Of a stretch of 64,000 nucleotides of DNA, positions 35,690 through 48,774 are shown piece by piece; the first letter of the stretch is position 1; every line of letters begins with the position of its first letter. Origin of the DNA: Ceratotherium simum simum (lineage: Eukaryota; Chordata; Mammalia; Perissodactyla; Rhinocerotidae); NCBI RefSeq assembly GCF_000283155.1, contig NW_004454193.1:13234636-13298635 (forward strand), in the 5' to 3' direction. Made by a program: the position numbers and the translations under genes. Under the pieces are notes generated by a model. That model was given only the letters and a program-made list of their open reading frames with translations, made no database searches and was not told where the DNA came from.

Positions 35690-35800
35690 TTACATCTGAT
35701 TTTTTAAATCTCAAAATAGCTTTATTTCACCTCAATATTTAATAGATACTTTTGTTGGGTATAAAATTCTCAGTTGAAATTCCTTTTTTTCTTCCCCCAT
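35690..35800. mobile_element. Old L1-like fragment (low certainty)
   Basis: 'cttttgttgggtataaaatt' followed by 'ctcagttgaaattcc' is typical of a widespread old L1 segment. Ends are unclear. Confidence 0.4.
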
Positions 35801-37489
35801 CCGTTTTCTATGTTTGGAGGCTGAGGTAAGAAGGAGAACATTTAAATGTCACCAAGTGTTGAGTTGTACAGTTTTAATAAGATGGAGCTAACTTCTGGTG
35901 AGCGCAACTCCCAAAGTCCAGCACAGGCCTACTCACTTTGATTTTATCAGTGTTTGCACTTTGACCTAGGAAGGTATTAGACCTGGGCTTCATTTTTCTA
36001 GCTAGTCTTAGCAGAGACTCTGATGCCAATCAATGGGCAAGAATGAATGAATTCTTTCTGCTTTCCAATTCAGGCCTTCACTATCCTATAATATTGGGAG
36101 AGGGATTTGGAAGAGAACAGCCATGCTGAGCAAATTATTGCTGATTCTAGATGTAGAGTCTTTCAGACTCCAATCTACTCTGCCAATCCAATCTGCCATT
36201 ATAACTTCCCTGTCGTCTTCTTGCTGTTGTCAAGTAAAGTCTCTGGTTTGACAGTCCTTCTTCTCCACCTGTCAACAACCAGACCCAGTATCTCATCTCT
36301 CTGGAAATCAGTTTATCAGTATTCTTTGTCCATTAGGTATGATTATTGTTATATTTTCTGGATTTTTCTTTGTGTTACTGATGGGCTAATGGTTTTACAG
36401 TCCTTTCATATCCTAATTGGAAGCAAAATTCTTACTTCTGAGCTTCTTGAAGAAAGAACATAACCAGTCATGGGGCTGGGACCCAGGCCAACTCATAGGA
36501 AGTTTTCACAGACACAAATTTCTGAAGTTTGAAATGTTCTATGTTTAATTTGAGAATATGTGAGATGAGTAAAGATTTTTACTTCTAACTATTCTGACAA
36601 AGTCTAGATATTCAGGAATCGTCTTCTGCCATCTTTGGTAGATAAATTTAAGTTGTCAGTACTTGGAAACGTTTTATAATTATACAATCTTAGTACACGT
36701 TTACAAAGAGTCCGGCCTTTCTCAATGACAGATTATCCAATAAACAGAAGCTAATAGTGTTATAAGAAATAAATTTTCAAAAAGTTAACAGGAATCATGC
36801 TATTTCCAAGGGAACCTGAATGACCGGGAAGATGTTTTAGGAAATAACAAACTTCACTTTGCAAAGAATTTTTTTTAAAATAAGAAAAAGAAGTTTGTTC
36901 TAAATTTTAATAAAGAGATTTTTGAGTGTCTTTCAGTTCCATAAAATACAAATCTAACAAATGACTCCATTCATTTGCATGATGAATGACTATTCACATT
37001 GAGTTCTTTTATTATTCCTAGCAAGGCAGAAAATAGCTCTTTTGCATGCTTCTGCAGAAATTGATTTTTTCCTTTTTCTGTGGTTGTTTAGGGTTTGTAT
37101 TCTCAGTATGAAAAGATGACAGCTATTGTAAGTTCCTTAAGTGATAATTAGTCCTCTATGACAGTTTATTATGTTGCCACAGCTTATTAAAACTCTTCAT
37201 TTTCATACAATTATCAAATTCACCATTGTAAGGCCACTTTCAAAATGGAAATTTGCATGTAGTTGTTAATTCCTTGAAAAAAAACACAGGAAAAATTTTA
37301 GTAGGTAGGGTCAAATGGTAGGCCAAAAAGGACGTAGAAGCACACACATACACACATTCTTTTCTTTTCTTTTGTTTCTTTTTGTTAAAATTAATTTCCT
37401 TGGTTAGTGGAAACTTTCCAGAAAATAAAATTAAAAGTTTCATCTTCTAAATATGAAAACAATTGTGAAAATTATTTTCTCCTTTTGGT

Positions 37490-37492
<3 letters not shown>
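35801..37492. other. Single-copy DNA, no gene recognised
   Basis: This contains a 118-codon plus frame (36107-36463) with some hydrophobic stretches but no known domain, Kozak-supported start or splice context. It is treated as chance. No clear transposon. Confidence 0.4.

Positions 37493-37530
<38 letters not shown>
37493..37530. repeat. (TG)n microsatellite
   Basis: About 19 uninterrupted TG units. Confidence 0.97.
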
Positions 37531-37531
<1 letters not shown>

Positions 37532-37854
37532 CCCAGCTTTGTGACAACATTAGTATATGCTAAGAAGTTTCAGCATTGCTTCAAAATTCACAGAAGAATG
37601 CCATGATAATTTCATATACTAGAAAATTGAGAATTTTAAAGACCATTTTCTGTTGTGCACTAGAAGAATTAATAATTTTCAAAACATAAATAGTCAATTT
37701 TTGAAACAAGAAATTTCCTTCTTTAATGAGAAGATTTAATTGCTAAAGGATTAAGTAGAGAACCAGTAGGCTGGCCGTCAGGAAATCTGAAACAGTTTGT
37801 GACTCTGACTCCTTATAATAATGATTCCTTTGTATACTGGATTTCCTATTTATT

Positions 37855-38095
37855 TATCAAGCTTATATAATGCCTATTTTTTGTCAAATACTGTTATAAA
37901 TATTTTACCAATATAGATTCATTTAATCCTCAAAACAATTGTATGAGATATAACTATTTTTACTCTAACTTCACACATGAATAGCTGAAGCAAAGAGATA
38001 TTTATTTTCTTTGTCACACAGCTCACAAATGACAGAGATAGGATATGAACCTAGGGAATTAAAATCTGAGTATTCACTGTAATTATTAAAATTGG
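37855..38095 (-). mobile_element. MIR SINE (antisense, near full length)
   Basis: 'catttaatcctcaaaacaat', 'tttgtcacacagctcacaaa' and 'agataggatatgaacctagg' give a clear antisense MIR. The minus frame at 37971-38171 overlaps it. Confidence 0.9.
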
Positions 38096-38214
38096 GATAC
38101 TCCACTGAAATTCTATTGCTGCTTGACTTATCTAAACCTCTGTAGTATTCTTTCAACTGAGTTCTTGGCACCTTTGTTTAAAACAATAAAAGATGAGCTT
38201 TTGACTTGATACTT

Positions 38215-38690
38215 TGAAATTTTCAAAGGCTGCTCATGGCTCATGGGATAAATTCTCAACAATTTTGTATATTGTTCACACTCTTTCTTGACTTGGCACT
38301 TGCCAGCTACCCAGTTTACCTTTTGTTAACTTCTCTGCCCTCTAAAGAGCTCTATACTTAAGCAATACTGAACTACAGATAATTAGCAACACATGTCATG
38401 CTTCCATTTGTACTTAGGTTCCCGTGTCAGGAGCAGCTGATCTCTGCTTAAACACCTGGGGTCATTCTTTAAGATTCAATTTGAGCACTGCCTTATATGT
38501 GAGGCCCTCTTCAAATTCCTTGGTATTCAAGCCATTGCACTTTGTCGATACCGTTAATATGGTAATCATCAAACTGTTTTCACATAGATGTGTTTTTACC
38601 CCACCTTAACTATGAGATCTTGGAAGTTGGAAGCATGCTTTTGTTATTTGAGTATGCTTTGAATAGGTGCTTTGTAAATAATGGACTTTC
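38215..38690 (+). mobile_element. L2 LINE 3' portion (sense)
   Basis: 'cattctttaagattcaattt', 'ccttatatgtgaggccctct' and 'aactatgagatcttggaagt', with 'gaataggtgctttgtaaata' near the end, follow the L2 3' order. The 61-codon frame is L2-derived. Confidence 0.6.
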
Positions 38691-40344
38691 CCTCAGTTCC
38701 CTCCTTCCTATGATATATTGGTTGAGAATGCATTCAGTGGCAATAATAGTAAAACTGGTATAAAGGGACTGAATATTCCAGCTGTCTGAGGTTGATAGTT
38801 CAGCAGCTCATGATGTAAGGCAGTCATTCTGCTGAAATATTTGTGTGTGTGTGTGTCTTTGTCTCATGTTTTGAACTTTTTATTTACAAGATGGCTGCCC
38901 AGTCCCTGATATCACATTCACATTTGGAACAGAAAGCAGGGACAGGGAAGCAATGTCAGCATAGGAAACTTACACTAATATTCATAAAATTATATCATAG
39001 GGCCAAAGTGAATATTTAGCTTTTCCAGCTTCTATAGTGAACGTGGGCAAGGGAAAAAATGATTGGGAATGGGATGTGGTGAGCCAAACCTCAGTGGAAA
39101 AATCGTAATTTTACTTAGATCTTCAAGATGCATGTCTAGTGTCTCAAAATTTTCAAGAGTTATCTTTCTTAGTAGGGACAGAATGCAATTTTATTGGGAA
39201 GTTATTTCATACCTGGCAGTCCCACAAGGGAGAAAGCCGCTGTCTTCAAGGTGCACATTTACTTGTGTTATGGTCCAGTCTTCAAGGCCTGGGGGAGAGG
39301 GGGCATGGTATGGGGGAAGGGAGGGAAAGTGTCTGTATATGTGTGTGTATGGGAGCGGGATAAAGGAGTTAGATACATAACAGCAGAGATGAGAGGTCTA
39401 TTTGCGTTCTTTAATGCGATTAGCACAATCTTCTACAGTGATGACTAGTATTTTCAATAGTTTGGAAGGACGCAGCCCAAAATATGTCACATGATATTTT
39501 TCCTTCAAATGAGCTCTTCTCCTCCTGTTAGCGAGCTTAGAAGGAACCTCTGCTCTATGTCATTGGAATAGCAATATTTCCGGCCTTGTCTTTCTTCAGC
39601 TTAGGAGGCCTTCTGAGAGAAATATCAACACAGGCATTTCTGTCAACTGACATGAAAACAGAGTGGAGCAAATTACCTCATGTAGTGGTTAGTTTAAACT
39701 GCTAAATAAATCCCTGCAAAGGATTATGTTTGAGTCTGTGGTTTATTCTGCTACAGCATTGGTAGACAAAAAATTGTAAGGAGTGTCCAGTATGTTTTGT
39801 GCCAATCTCAGCCTATCAATAACCAATGTTGTGGTTGCACCTGCCCTTGTGGTTCTTATTATGACTGCAAGACACCCCTCAGTAGTAATCATCAGGGAAA
39901 CTTTGAAAAAAACAAAGGATTATTACTTACAAGATCTGGAAATTACATAGCACACCTGGGGCCACACAGCAAGGTCGTGGGGAGAGAGAGAGAGAAAGTG
40001 CTTGGGCCTGGAGTTTTGCTTTTGTTGGGGTCGAGGGTGGGGGCCTAGAGTTTTGCAGGCTCACTCTGTATTGGTGAATTGAAAGCACAGGAACAGAAAA
40101 AGAAGTGGTCCAGATGGTCAGTTACTGAAATCAACCAATCTCTAAAACAAAGCAGGCTAAGTAGGGGGAAGCTGCCTGGCTCTTTATCTAGTCCTATGGC
40201 TGGCAATGTGTGTTTTTGAGATAGCCCTCTTTGAAGTAGTTGCCTCAGCAATCAAAGCTTAAGTCTTGCACTTGCATTACAAAAAAGAAAAAACAACTGT
40301 CAGGGCTTGTACTACACAGCATTATTTTTTAAATTTCATAATAA
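38691..40344. other. Single-copy DNA, no gene recognised
   Basis: Overlapping frames at 39063-39448 in all three plus phases show no domain. Short TG (about 38844) and GAGA (about 39981) runs are present. Confidence 0.4.
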
Positions 40345-40565
40345 AAATAACAATAGCTAATATTTAATGATCATCCTTATTTTATGTCAGTCACTATGCT
40401 TATCTTCTTTAACGTGGTGCTTGGTTTTTTGAAACCTTCACAACAACTTCATGAGGTAGGAATTATTTTTACATTGATTTTATAGATGTGGAAACTAAGG
40501 CAACAAGAAATTACTTACTCAAAGTCACATACTGTTAAGGGGTAAAGCTGACTTAAAAGTTCATC
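40345..40565 (-). mobile_element. MIR SINE (antisense)
   Basis: 'atttatgtcagtcactatgc... ' is the diverged start, 'tagatgtggaaactaaggca' the core and 'ctcaaagtcacatactgtta' the head side. The element is clearly MIR. Confidence 0.85.
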
Positions 40566-40576
40566 TTTTATCACAC

Positions 40577-41055
40577 TGTATTAGTTTCTTGTGGCTGCCC
40601 CAACAAACTACCACAAATTCAGTGGCTTAAAACAAAAGAAAGAAATTTATTATCTCACAGTTATGGAGGACAGAGGTCTGAAATCAGGGTGTAGACAGGG
40701 CAGCACGCCCCCTAAAGGTTCAAGAGGAGAATCTGTTACTTGAATCTTCCAGCTTCTGGTGGCTGCCGGGATTCCTTAGCTTGCAGCCATATTATTCTAA
40801 TCTCCACCTTTGTCTTCACAACAACTACGCATGCTGTGTGAAAACTCCTTTTGCTTCTGTCTTATAAGGATATATGTGATTGCACGTGGGTCCCACCCAG
40901 ATAATCCAGGATAAACTTCACCCCTCAAGATTCTTAATCATATTTTTTCCCATTTATGATAATATTCACTCTTTTATCATATCAGGTAATATTCACAGGT
41001 TCTACGGATTAGGAAGTAAATATATCTTTAGGAGGCGAGTTTTCAGTCTACCACA
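40577..41055 (-). mobile_element. MLT1-type MaLR solo LTR (antisense)
   Basis: It begins TGTATTAGTTTCTTGTGGCT and contains 'agtggcttaaaacaaaagaa', 'tttattatctcacagttatg' and 'ccagcttctggtggctgccg', ending near GTTTTCAGTCTACCACA. No internal region is attached, so it is a solo LTR. The 94-codon plus frame at 40880-41164 partly overlaps it. Confidence 0.88.
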
Positions 41056-43154
41056 CACATGTGTGAAGAATCTTCAAAATCTGCTTAGCAAGCTCAGAAT
41101 TATTCTGTGGAATTTGGTCCATATGCATTCAAATAGAAAACATATTCCTTCAAGGAGAAAATAATGATGAGAATCTAACTAGATAAACAGTACTAAAAAA
41201 GCACTTCAGGAAACTATTAGAAAAATGACTTCATTACATTCAGAGAATTTATAAGAGAAGACAGGGAGCACGTTGTGCTGCTCTAAAACCATCATGACAA
41301 AATGTGGCTTAGAGTTAGGCTTGGGTGTTCAGTGGCATAGTGCTCACGCCTGTGAACCAATTTAAAACAGGAGTATGAAGACTCTGGATGTCTGTCGTGA
41401 GAAAGGAAGGAATCCTTGAGGTGGGATGTGTGAAGTGCACCTCCAAAAATTAGCCAAAGACTGACAGTACAGGCAAACTTAATGGCTCAGTAAAGTTGAT
41501 ATGAATTCCTCCCACTCTTTTCTGGAAGACTCAGATCAAACGCTGGCAGGCCAGAGGAAGAAATGAAGTGTGGGCGAGTTCTTATGTATTTTCATCATTT
41601 TTGAAAAAGAGCTAATCTATGCTTTTGCAAAGCCTCTGAATTATAGTGTGCTGTCTCTCATTTAAAAGTCTCCGTTTCTTCCATGTGATATAGCCATGCT
41701 CTAGGAAAGCTACATGGTGAGATTATAACATTTATCTTCTGGTATTAGTGAGGCAAGAACATGTTTATTGCCTATTCCTTTTTCTTTTTTTAATGGTCAT
41801 TTTGAATCTAAATGAATACTTTTGTCTAGTGTCTAATGTCTAATGTAGACATATACTTTTAATCAAGATCCATCCAATTTGAGGCCATTTCATAGATCTG
41901 GATAAGCATACTCATAGACAAGTAGTCATTATGCAGTCAAAAGGGCATTTTCATAAACAGTGAGATAACCAGATGATAAACTGAAGGAATATTTAAAATT
42001 AAAACTAACACTTTTTAATTTATTTCTTTTCACAACTAATTATTCTTCATCATTGGCCTATGCCTAAATTTATATTTTTCCTTCACCAACCCGTTAATTT
42101 TTTACCAAAATTTTATCTTTCTACCTGTCTGTCCATCTATCTATCTATGATCATCTATCCTTTTTGCTAAAATATCTGATAAAGTTAGAATTTTATAAAA
42201 AATTCTTCAATCAAATATTTCACTTGCATAATTCTGGTAGAAGGAATTCAGAACTAGTGATTAAAATAAATGTTCTGAATATGCTATGAATTTTAAAAAG
42301 TTGGGTTAATCATAGGACTTTTTAATATGGCAATGATAATTTGCTCATAGAAATGAAGTTTTTAGAACTGTATTTCTTATGTGATCCATTGGCTATATTG
42401 AATAGAAGGATATCCATATCTTTTTATATCCATATCTATATCTACCTCTATCTGGATATATATAGATAGATATAGATATGTCCATATCTTATGTTATTTC
42501 CCTTTAAAAATTATTAATGAGGCATTTTTCTGCATCATAGTCAGGTTGAAATCACTATTTAAATTAATTATGACAGCCATATCAATTAGACATAAGAATT
42601 TCTAAAGCTAATTAGCGTCTGAGAGTTTTTAATTTGACGTCTGTCTCTGTGTAATACTTGCTTTATGCATTAAATTAATGAAATTAAGCCTGCATCATTA
42701 TAAATTTCCACTTTCATAGTTCCATAAGTTTCACAATTACATGCCATATTTGAATGATAATTGAATGAAACTAAATAATTATGTTCACATCAGCATGGTT
42801 AGGGTTTTAAGAATATATCCTTTACTTTTCACTCATGTCTTTCCAAACAGGACCTAGCAGAATACAACTTGTTGCCAACAAAACCTTATTGTCATTCCCA
42901 AAATGAAGACAATAAACATGGACTGCAAGGGAGATAAGATACATCAGAAACATACTAACGTATTGTAAAACAGGGCAATAACTCAAGACCAAAATAATTA
43001 TAAAATCTGATTAACATATAATGTATGATTTTACAAATTCTTTAGTTAAAAAAAAAAACATTTATCTGAGATGATTACCTGCTGTTAGACAAACATAATG
43101 AAAGAGATTTTATTTTTTAAATAAAAAGTTGATTATTGGCCTTGCTGCCAATAC

Positions 43155-43156
<2 letters not shown>
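41056..43156. other. Repeat-poor AT-rich DNA with homeodomain-type motifs
   Basis: Low-complexity pieces occur at 42123-42160 (TCTA type) and 42395-42490 (TATC type, with an inverted repeat). A TAATTA/ATTAAT-rich stretch at 42540-42785 is described under findings. No gene was recognised. Confidence 0.4.

Positions 43157-43192
<36 letters not shown>
43157..43192. repeat. (CA)n microsatellite
   Basis: About 18 uninterrupted AC units. The minus frame ending in a VCVCVC tract is its translation. Confidence 0.97.
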
Positions 43193-43195
<3 letters not shown>

Positions 43196-45699
43196 GGTTG
43201 TATAACCATATAATGTTTTGAAATAAATCTTTAACATATTCAGTGAAAACACGTATTTAAAATGAAGAAAGGAATAATTTGCTTGCAAATGGGACTGAAA
43301 CATGATGTATGAGAGGACTGCAACCCTGCCTTTAAGATTTGCTTTTGACATTTGTGTTTTAACAGGCAATTAAAATTTAATTTGTCCTATGATGAGAATC
43401 AAATCCTTTTATCCTATTTCAGCAGTCTGAAGAGGTACAGACTCTATTACAAAATGAGACTGTGGCTGAAGGTTTCCTGTGCCCTCATGACCCTGTGGTG
43501 TGAAATTGATAATAATCCAATCAAAGGATTGACATAGAAATAAGTCTGCATATAAACGATTATGAGAGGAAAGACAATGTCCAAGAGAAGGGGGTTGTTG
43601 ATCATGTTCCACGTGAAGCATTTCAGATGAAAGCTTCATTTGTATTTTTTGCAATAGCTAGAGGGTCATGATGGCACACCATTGGTTTGTTGCGGTACCT
43701 ATTGGAGATTCTGCCAGGACAAGATTAGTGCAGAAAACCATGTGGGATGTCTCTAGGCTCCCACCCTGAGGAAAGAAATGAAGTAAGAGGAAGTGAAGAA
43801 AGAAGAGGTAGAGGATGGAGAGGGAGGAGAAGCGATTTTACCATAGGCTGAGTTGATGAAATGTGTCTACATAACATTTGGCTAGCTGGAAATCTACAAG
43901 GTCTGTGTGGTTCCGTATCGGTTTCCCTTAGATACATTACAATTTTGTATTATTTTAAAGTGATACAAGTAATCAACCAAGCATATGTCATCCATCTACC
44001 CAAAATATGTATCCCACTTCATTGGCCTCATGTTTTCTTAATGAAGGCCAGAGCTTTGACTCAGGCTTTAGAAACTAGAGCTAAATACGAGCTAGGTTAA
44101 CCATTCTTAACACTGTAAGGACCATAGTCTGGAATGGTTGTTCAGAAATATGTGAAGATATTTTTATCACACAATGATTTTGGCTCTCCATTCTTATTTA
44201 AATTGTGGGGCAGCCCTCTCCTTCCCCCTAAATTTTCCTATACTCAACACACCTTGTGAATATCGCTGTGATCATTCATTTGAGGGGAGGAAATATAATT
44301 TATATTATATAGATATATAATATAGATATATAATTTATAAACATTTGAGTCTAGAATGTAACTCTGTTTTATATATAAACAAAGTATTTCTGCATGGGTT
44401 TAATATGCACTAAATTCTAAAGAAAGACTACTCTGTGTATCAAGGGAATATTTACTTCAGTTTTGAAGTTAAGTAAAAATTATTCACTGTTTCAGAAAAT
44501 CATCCTTTTTTTATAATAATGCTGCTTGTCATGTTTCAGTCATCAACACAACACAACTGTATCAGTCTGGCTTTGTAGCTGATGCATTGATAATATTTCT
44601 GTATTTAGAGGTAAGCACATTATTCTGTTTTAGCATAATCATGCTCAGTCATCTCCATATTTAAAAATTATTTTATAATAGCTGTTTTGTTATTTCTCCT
44701 TTATATTAGCGTTAGGACATTCCATTGTTTTCTTTGCTAATTGCTAATTAGTGAAGTAGGATATATTATCCATAAATATTATTTCAGGAGGCAGAGCAGA
44801 GGGCATTAGACAGCTAAATAAAATCTATGTTTAGTAGGGTGATGGATCAGAAAGGGCAGAAAACCTTTGCACCAAGAGAGTGTGATAGGTTTGAGTGTGA
44901 GTATCCTAAAATGGAATGTCTGAGACCAAAGACATCTCAAAATTGGACCCTAGTGGTGACAACAGCTTCACGAAGCAAGGAATAGTTTCTAACATCCAGT
45001 GCATTGGGGTATAGGAAAAATACGAAGGATTCAGTATTGAAGATGTTGCAAAAAAAGTTTGTAGAAGACAGGGTCATCTGAATCCAAGATTTTAACCTTT
45101 CCCTCAAGGTAATTAACCCAAGAAAATGGAGGTTTCTAGGTAGCACTTATTCTTGCCCGTGAGCTGTTGAGAACTGTAATATGCTAATGTATATGACAGT
45201 AATAAAATCCTTTTTATTCAATACCATATGAGTTAACAGTCTTTAAATTTTAATAAAAAATATCCATTCTTCTAACTACTGGTATCACTCAATTTATGGA
45301 GTCACTGGGTTTTAATAATATTGGCTACACAGGAGAAATGTGTAAAATATGTTGCTTTTCAATTGGCATATGGATGTAACTCTGATATGATGAAGAAAGT
45401 CAAATTATTTGCTTCTAAACTGAGTTGACAACGTATCAAGAACTGGGTTTTGATATTGACAAGTCCCATGTTATCCTGAGCAGTATAACGTAGAGGCATT
45501 TTAAAAGTTGCCAGCAAGATCAAATTGTTACTTGCCTGGTCATATTTTCTTTGAAACCACTGAGTTTATTTTGAAGAACTTTTTCCTTCTTTTCCACCAT
45601 ATGTTTAACTCTTTTCCTATTCCTTCATTACTAGCTACCTACTCTGGAAATGGACATTGTTACACTCATTTTTCAGAACTTAAGGTGTTTTCTGAGTCT
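43193..45699. other. Repeat-poor DNA, no gene recognised
   Basis: An AT-rich imperfect tandem stretch (about 44296-44340) is the only repeat. Frames at 43352-43937 on both strands and 44937-45146 show no domains. Confidence 0.4.
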
Positions 45700-46200
45700 T
45701 GTTTACTAAAGATGAGGTGGATTAGCTTGTGTCTCCCAAGAAACAGTTGCCAAGATGAGAATAGATACGCTGGAAAAAGCAGAGAAAGTCTTTAGATTGG
45801 GATGAAGTTTTGACCTCTGTGAAAGAGGAGGGAGAGGAGGAAGGATGGTGTAGAAATAGTCTCGAACTGCAGGACAACTCCATCAAAGTTTTGGCTAAAA
45901 CACTGGAGAGTTTTCAAGTAAAAGATGCCCTTTTGAAGAGTCCCACATTTTTCTGGAATGATCCTGCCCTAGGACCACTGTCATGCTCAGTCATCAGCTG
46001 GGTTTTGGAGCAAATGTAGTGGTGGATCCAGTGGGACAGCAGCCGGGACCGTTGGTCAGTTATGTTCCCTGCAGTGGGCTCTCTGAGCAGCACATATTCA
46101 TGGTTAGGAAAAGGTGCTTGCAGGATCAGGAGCCATTTGTGATTGCCCTCTTTCGCTTCTTGCTACACACTGGAATCTGCTCCAGTAGCTCTATCTGAAA
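45700..46200. other. Possible old LTR/MER-type repeat (unnamed)
   Basis: 'tgtctcccaagaaacagttg' followed by a GA-rich part resembles the start of the unclassified element at 13306 ('tttctcagaagccgactcc'). Several short plus frames lie here (45508-46198) but have no domain. Confidence 0.25.
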
Positions 46201-48150
46201 CAGGTATGCACATCAGATCATTTCTTCACCATGTCCCTGGTACTCTTAAGGTCACAGGGGAGGTTATAAACAGATTCTAGGCATAAGGCTTGTAGTCTAG
46301 CAACGTTCATCAGAGAAAACTTTGCTATTGGGAGTAGAGAAGAGGTAGGTAAGGATCTGGTCTTAATTTGATTACAGAGAATAAAATAAACCTTCTCTAT
46401 ATGCCTGCCCATGACACTCAAGGCGAATTAAATTTGTGGAAGGCCTCTTTCTGACTTTTGTTTTGAGAGCAAGAATTTTGTTGCTCAAAGTCTCCAGATT
46501 ATTGCTGATATTTTCATTCTCTGATCCTTTGCATATACAATGAGTGCAAATGTGGCCTGTGCCATTCTTTCTTCAACTCTTCATGGTTGTGTGAAATGCG
46601 GGGTTTGTTTTCAATAGGAGCTGTAGACTGCATATACACTTGCCTCGTGTGCAGTTAACATCCAGGGGCACTCAAGGTTAATTAGAAACGGTAATAAGTT
46701 TAATCATGATGAACTCATTTGGTGCTGATGCGGAAGTCACCTGTAATTCCATAAAAATTCCATTGTAATTTAGCATTAATTAATGTCCACTTATCAACGA
46801 GTGTTACAGCAAATTAGTCCAGAAGTGACAAGTTATGTGCTTAAGAAATGCTTAACAGGGAAAAAAACAGCATTTACTGGGTCATTTTGAAATATGACAG
46901 ATTGAGACATCTTTATTATTTAAAACATGAGATTAAAATCAGGTAAAGTGGTAATAATTAGGCAAGACTTTTGATAAGAATTTGTCTGAGAACTAATGGG
47001 GTTACAGCAAACATTAGGAATATAGATTTGCTTGGATTACCATTTTTTAACATAAATGACAGAGAAGAGATGGAGCTGTTCTTATCATTACCCTATAATA
47101 AGAGAAGCTGCTGAATTTTCAATAATCATCATCACCAAGCAATGGTCTTATTCATGTAAAATAAAAGTATTTTTCTCCGTATGTAAAAATGCTATTAGCC
47201 ATATTTGAAGGCATTATACTCAGATATCATTTTTCCATTTCTGTAAATGACAACCATTAAATGCAATTGTAGCTACATGACAAGACTATTTTTATTACAT
47301 CAAAAGGAAGAAAAAGATTAAAATGAATTTATTCAAAGGTGTGATTTGTCATTTTTTTCCCCCTTATCAAGGCACATATGGGACAGCTTTAAACCTAAAC
47401 ACTGAGATCTGACCTCATATTTGAATAAGTTAATGTGAACCGGTGCTCTTTGGGAAGTACTGAAAACTTTCTTTGTATCCAGAAATCCCAGGAGAAATTT
47501 TAGCTTTTAGGCGGTCAGCTCCAAGGTTCCATTTCTTTTCATCATTTTCCCTTTTATCATTTGGCAGTTCTTGACAGCTTAGTGGGTCTTCTAGGTGTCT
47601 GTGGCATGCAGTTCTGTATGGAGAGGAATTTATAGAAAGAGTTTCTTTCCTATTAACTAGATCTTTAAAGGCATGTTACAACTGTGCGGAAAGCTTTCTT
47701 CTCAGAGAGAGAGACTAATTATTATAAATGCAAAATTGAAATACATACTTTAGAGAAAAATGTAGAACCATCAAATTTTTACTGAAGTATTTCTTGGACT
47801 TCAATTATGAAATTGGTTCTATTAATTTATATATGTTCTTAAACATTGTCAACGATTTTGTAACTCAGAACTTATTAAAGTTCAGTAGAATTCTTCTAGA
47901 TTTGTTCATTAAGCCAGTTTTAGTTTTATGGACTTATTTTCTTTGACTTTGAAGATGTATTTTTCCTCTAAATATTCAATGATGATGGCATATATGCTCA
48001 TGGAAAAGAAAAGAGATATTGACAACATAAAAAAATAATTGACAGAAAATATTGAGTTTGGAATACATCTTTGTTTCTATAGCTATTTAAACGTGGTAGA
48101 TAAGACTGGCACCACCCTTCCTTAATCAATGGAGATACAACATAGATGTG
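46201..48150. other. Repeat-free block, candidate conserved noncoding DNA
   Basis: Nearly 2 kb has no recognisable transposon or microsatellite. Motifs include TAATTAG, 'tagcattaattaatgtcc' and 'ggtaataattaggcaag'. No ORF of interest. See findings. Confidence 0.35.
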
Positions 48151-48401
48151 CTTTTTTTTCTTTTTTTGTGAAGAAGATTAGCCCTGAGCTAACACCTGTT
48201 GCCAATCTTCCTCTTTTTTGCTGAGGAAGATTGGCCCTGGGCAAACATCCGTGCCCACCTTCCTCTACTTTATGTGGGAGATCTGCCACAGCCTGGCTTG
48301 ATGAGCTGTGCGTAGGTCGGCATCTGGGATCCAAACCGGCGAACCCTGGGCTGTCAGAAGAGGAGCAACCGAGCTTCATCACTACACCACTGGGTTGGCC
48401 C
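48151..48401 (-). mobile_element. ERE-type SINE, tail-only form
   Basis: The T-rich tail is followed by antisense TGAGCTAACACC and GGCAAACATCC units, TTTATGTGGGAG, and a head ending GGGTTGGCCCC. A clear target-site duplication was not found. The 86-codon minus frame is SINE. Confidence 0.92.
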
Positions 48402-48774
48402 CCAAAGTAGATATTTTGATAGGAGCATCAGGTGTAAGTGAGGTAGGAGTTCCCTGAAATAAGAGAACAGGTCATTCTTGCCCACCTCTGACTTCATAGT
48501 CCCCAAGGGTGCCTGGCACTGACGAGGTGCTCAATAAGTGTGTGTTTGTATTTTGGATGGAAAGTGGAAGCGCGTTCAGCATCCTGTGTAGAAACATAGC
48601 ATTTAAGCATTGAATTGCCCTTAACTGTAATATTTTCCAATCTCCCTTAATTTCCCCATGAAAGCTTCAATTATCTCTTTTACTCATTTGCCTGGTGATT
48701 GTTTTCAGTATTATTGAATGCTTAGATGAATAAATTAATCAATCTCTCTAACAATATGGTGGACTATTCTTTTT
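48402..48774. other. Short unique spacer
   Basis: It includes an L2-tail-like 'aggtgctcaataagtgtgtg' (about 48524-48545), which may be a small L2 end. Nothing else was recognised. Confidence 0.35.

Noticed and set aside
36107..36463. 118-codon plus frame with hydrophobic stretches
   Set aside because: No family similarity that I recognise, no membrane-protein topology that repeats or pairs sensibly, and no conserved start context.
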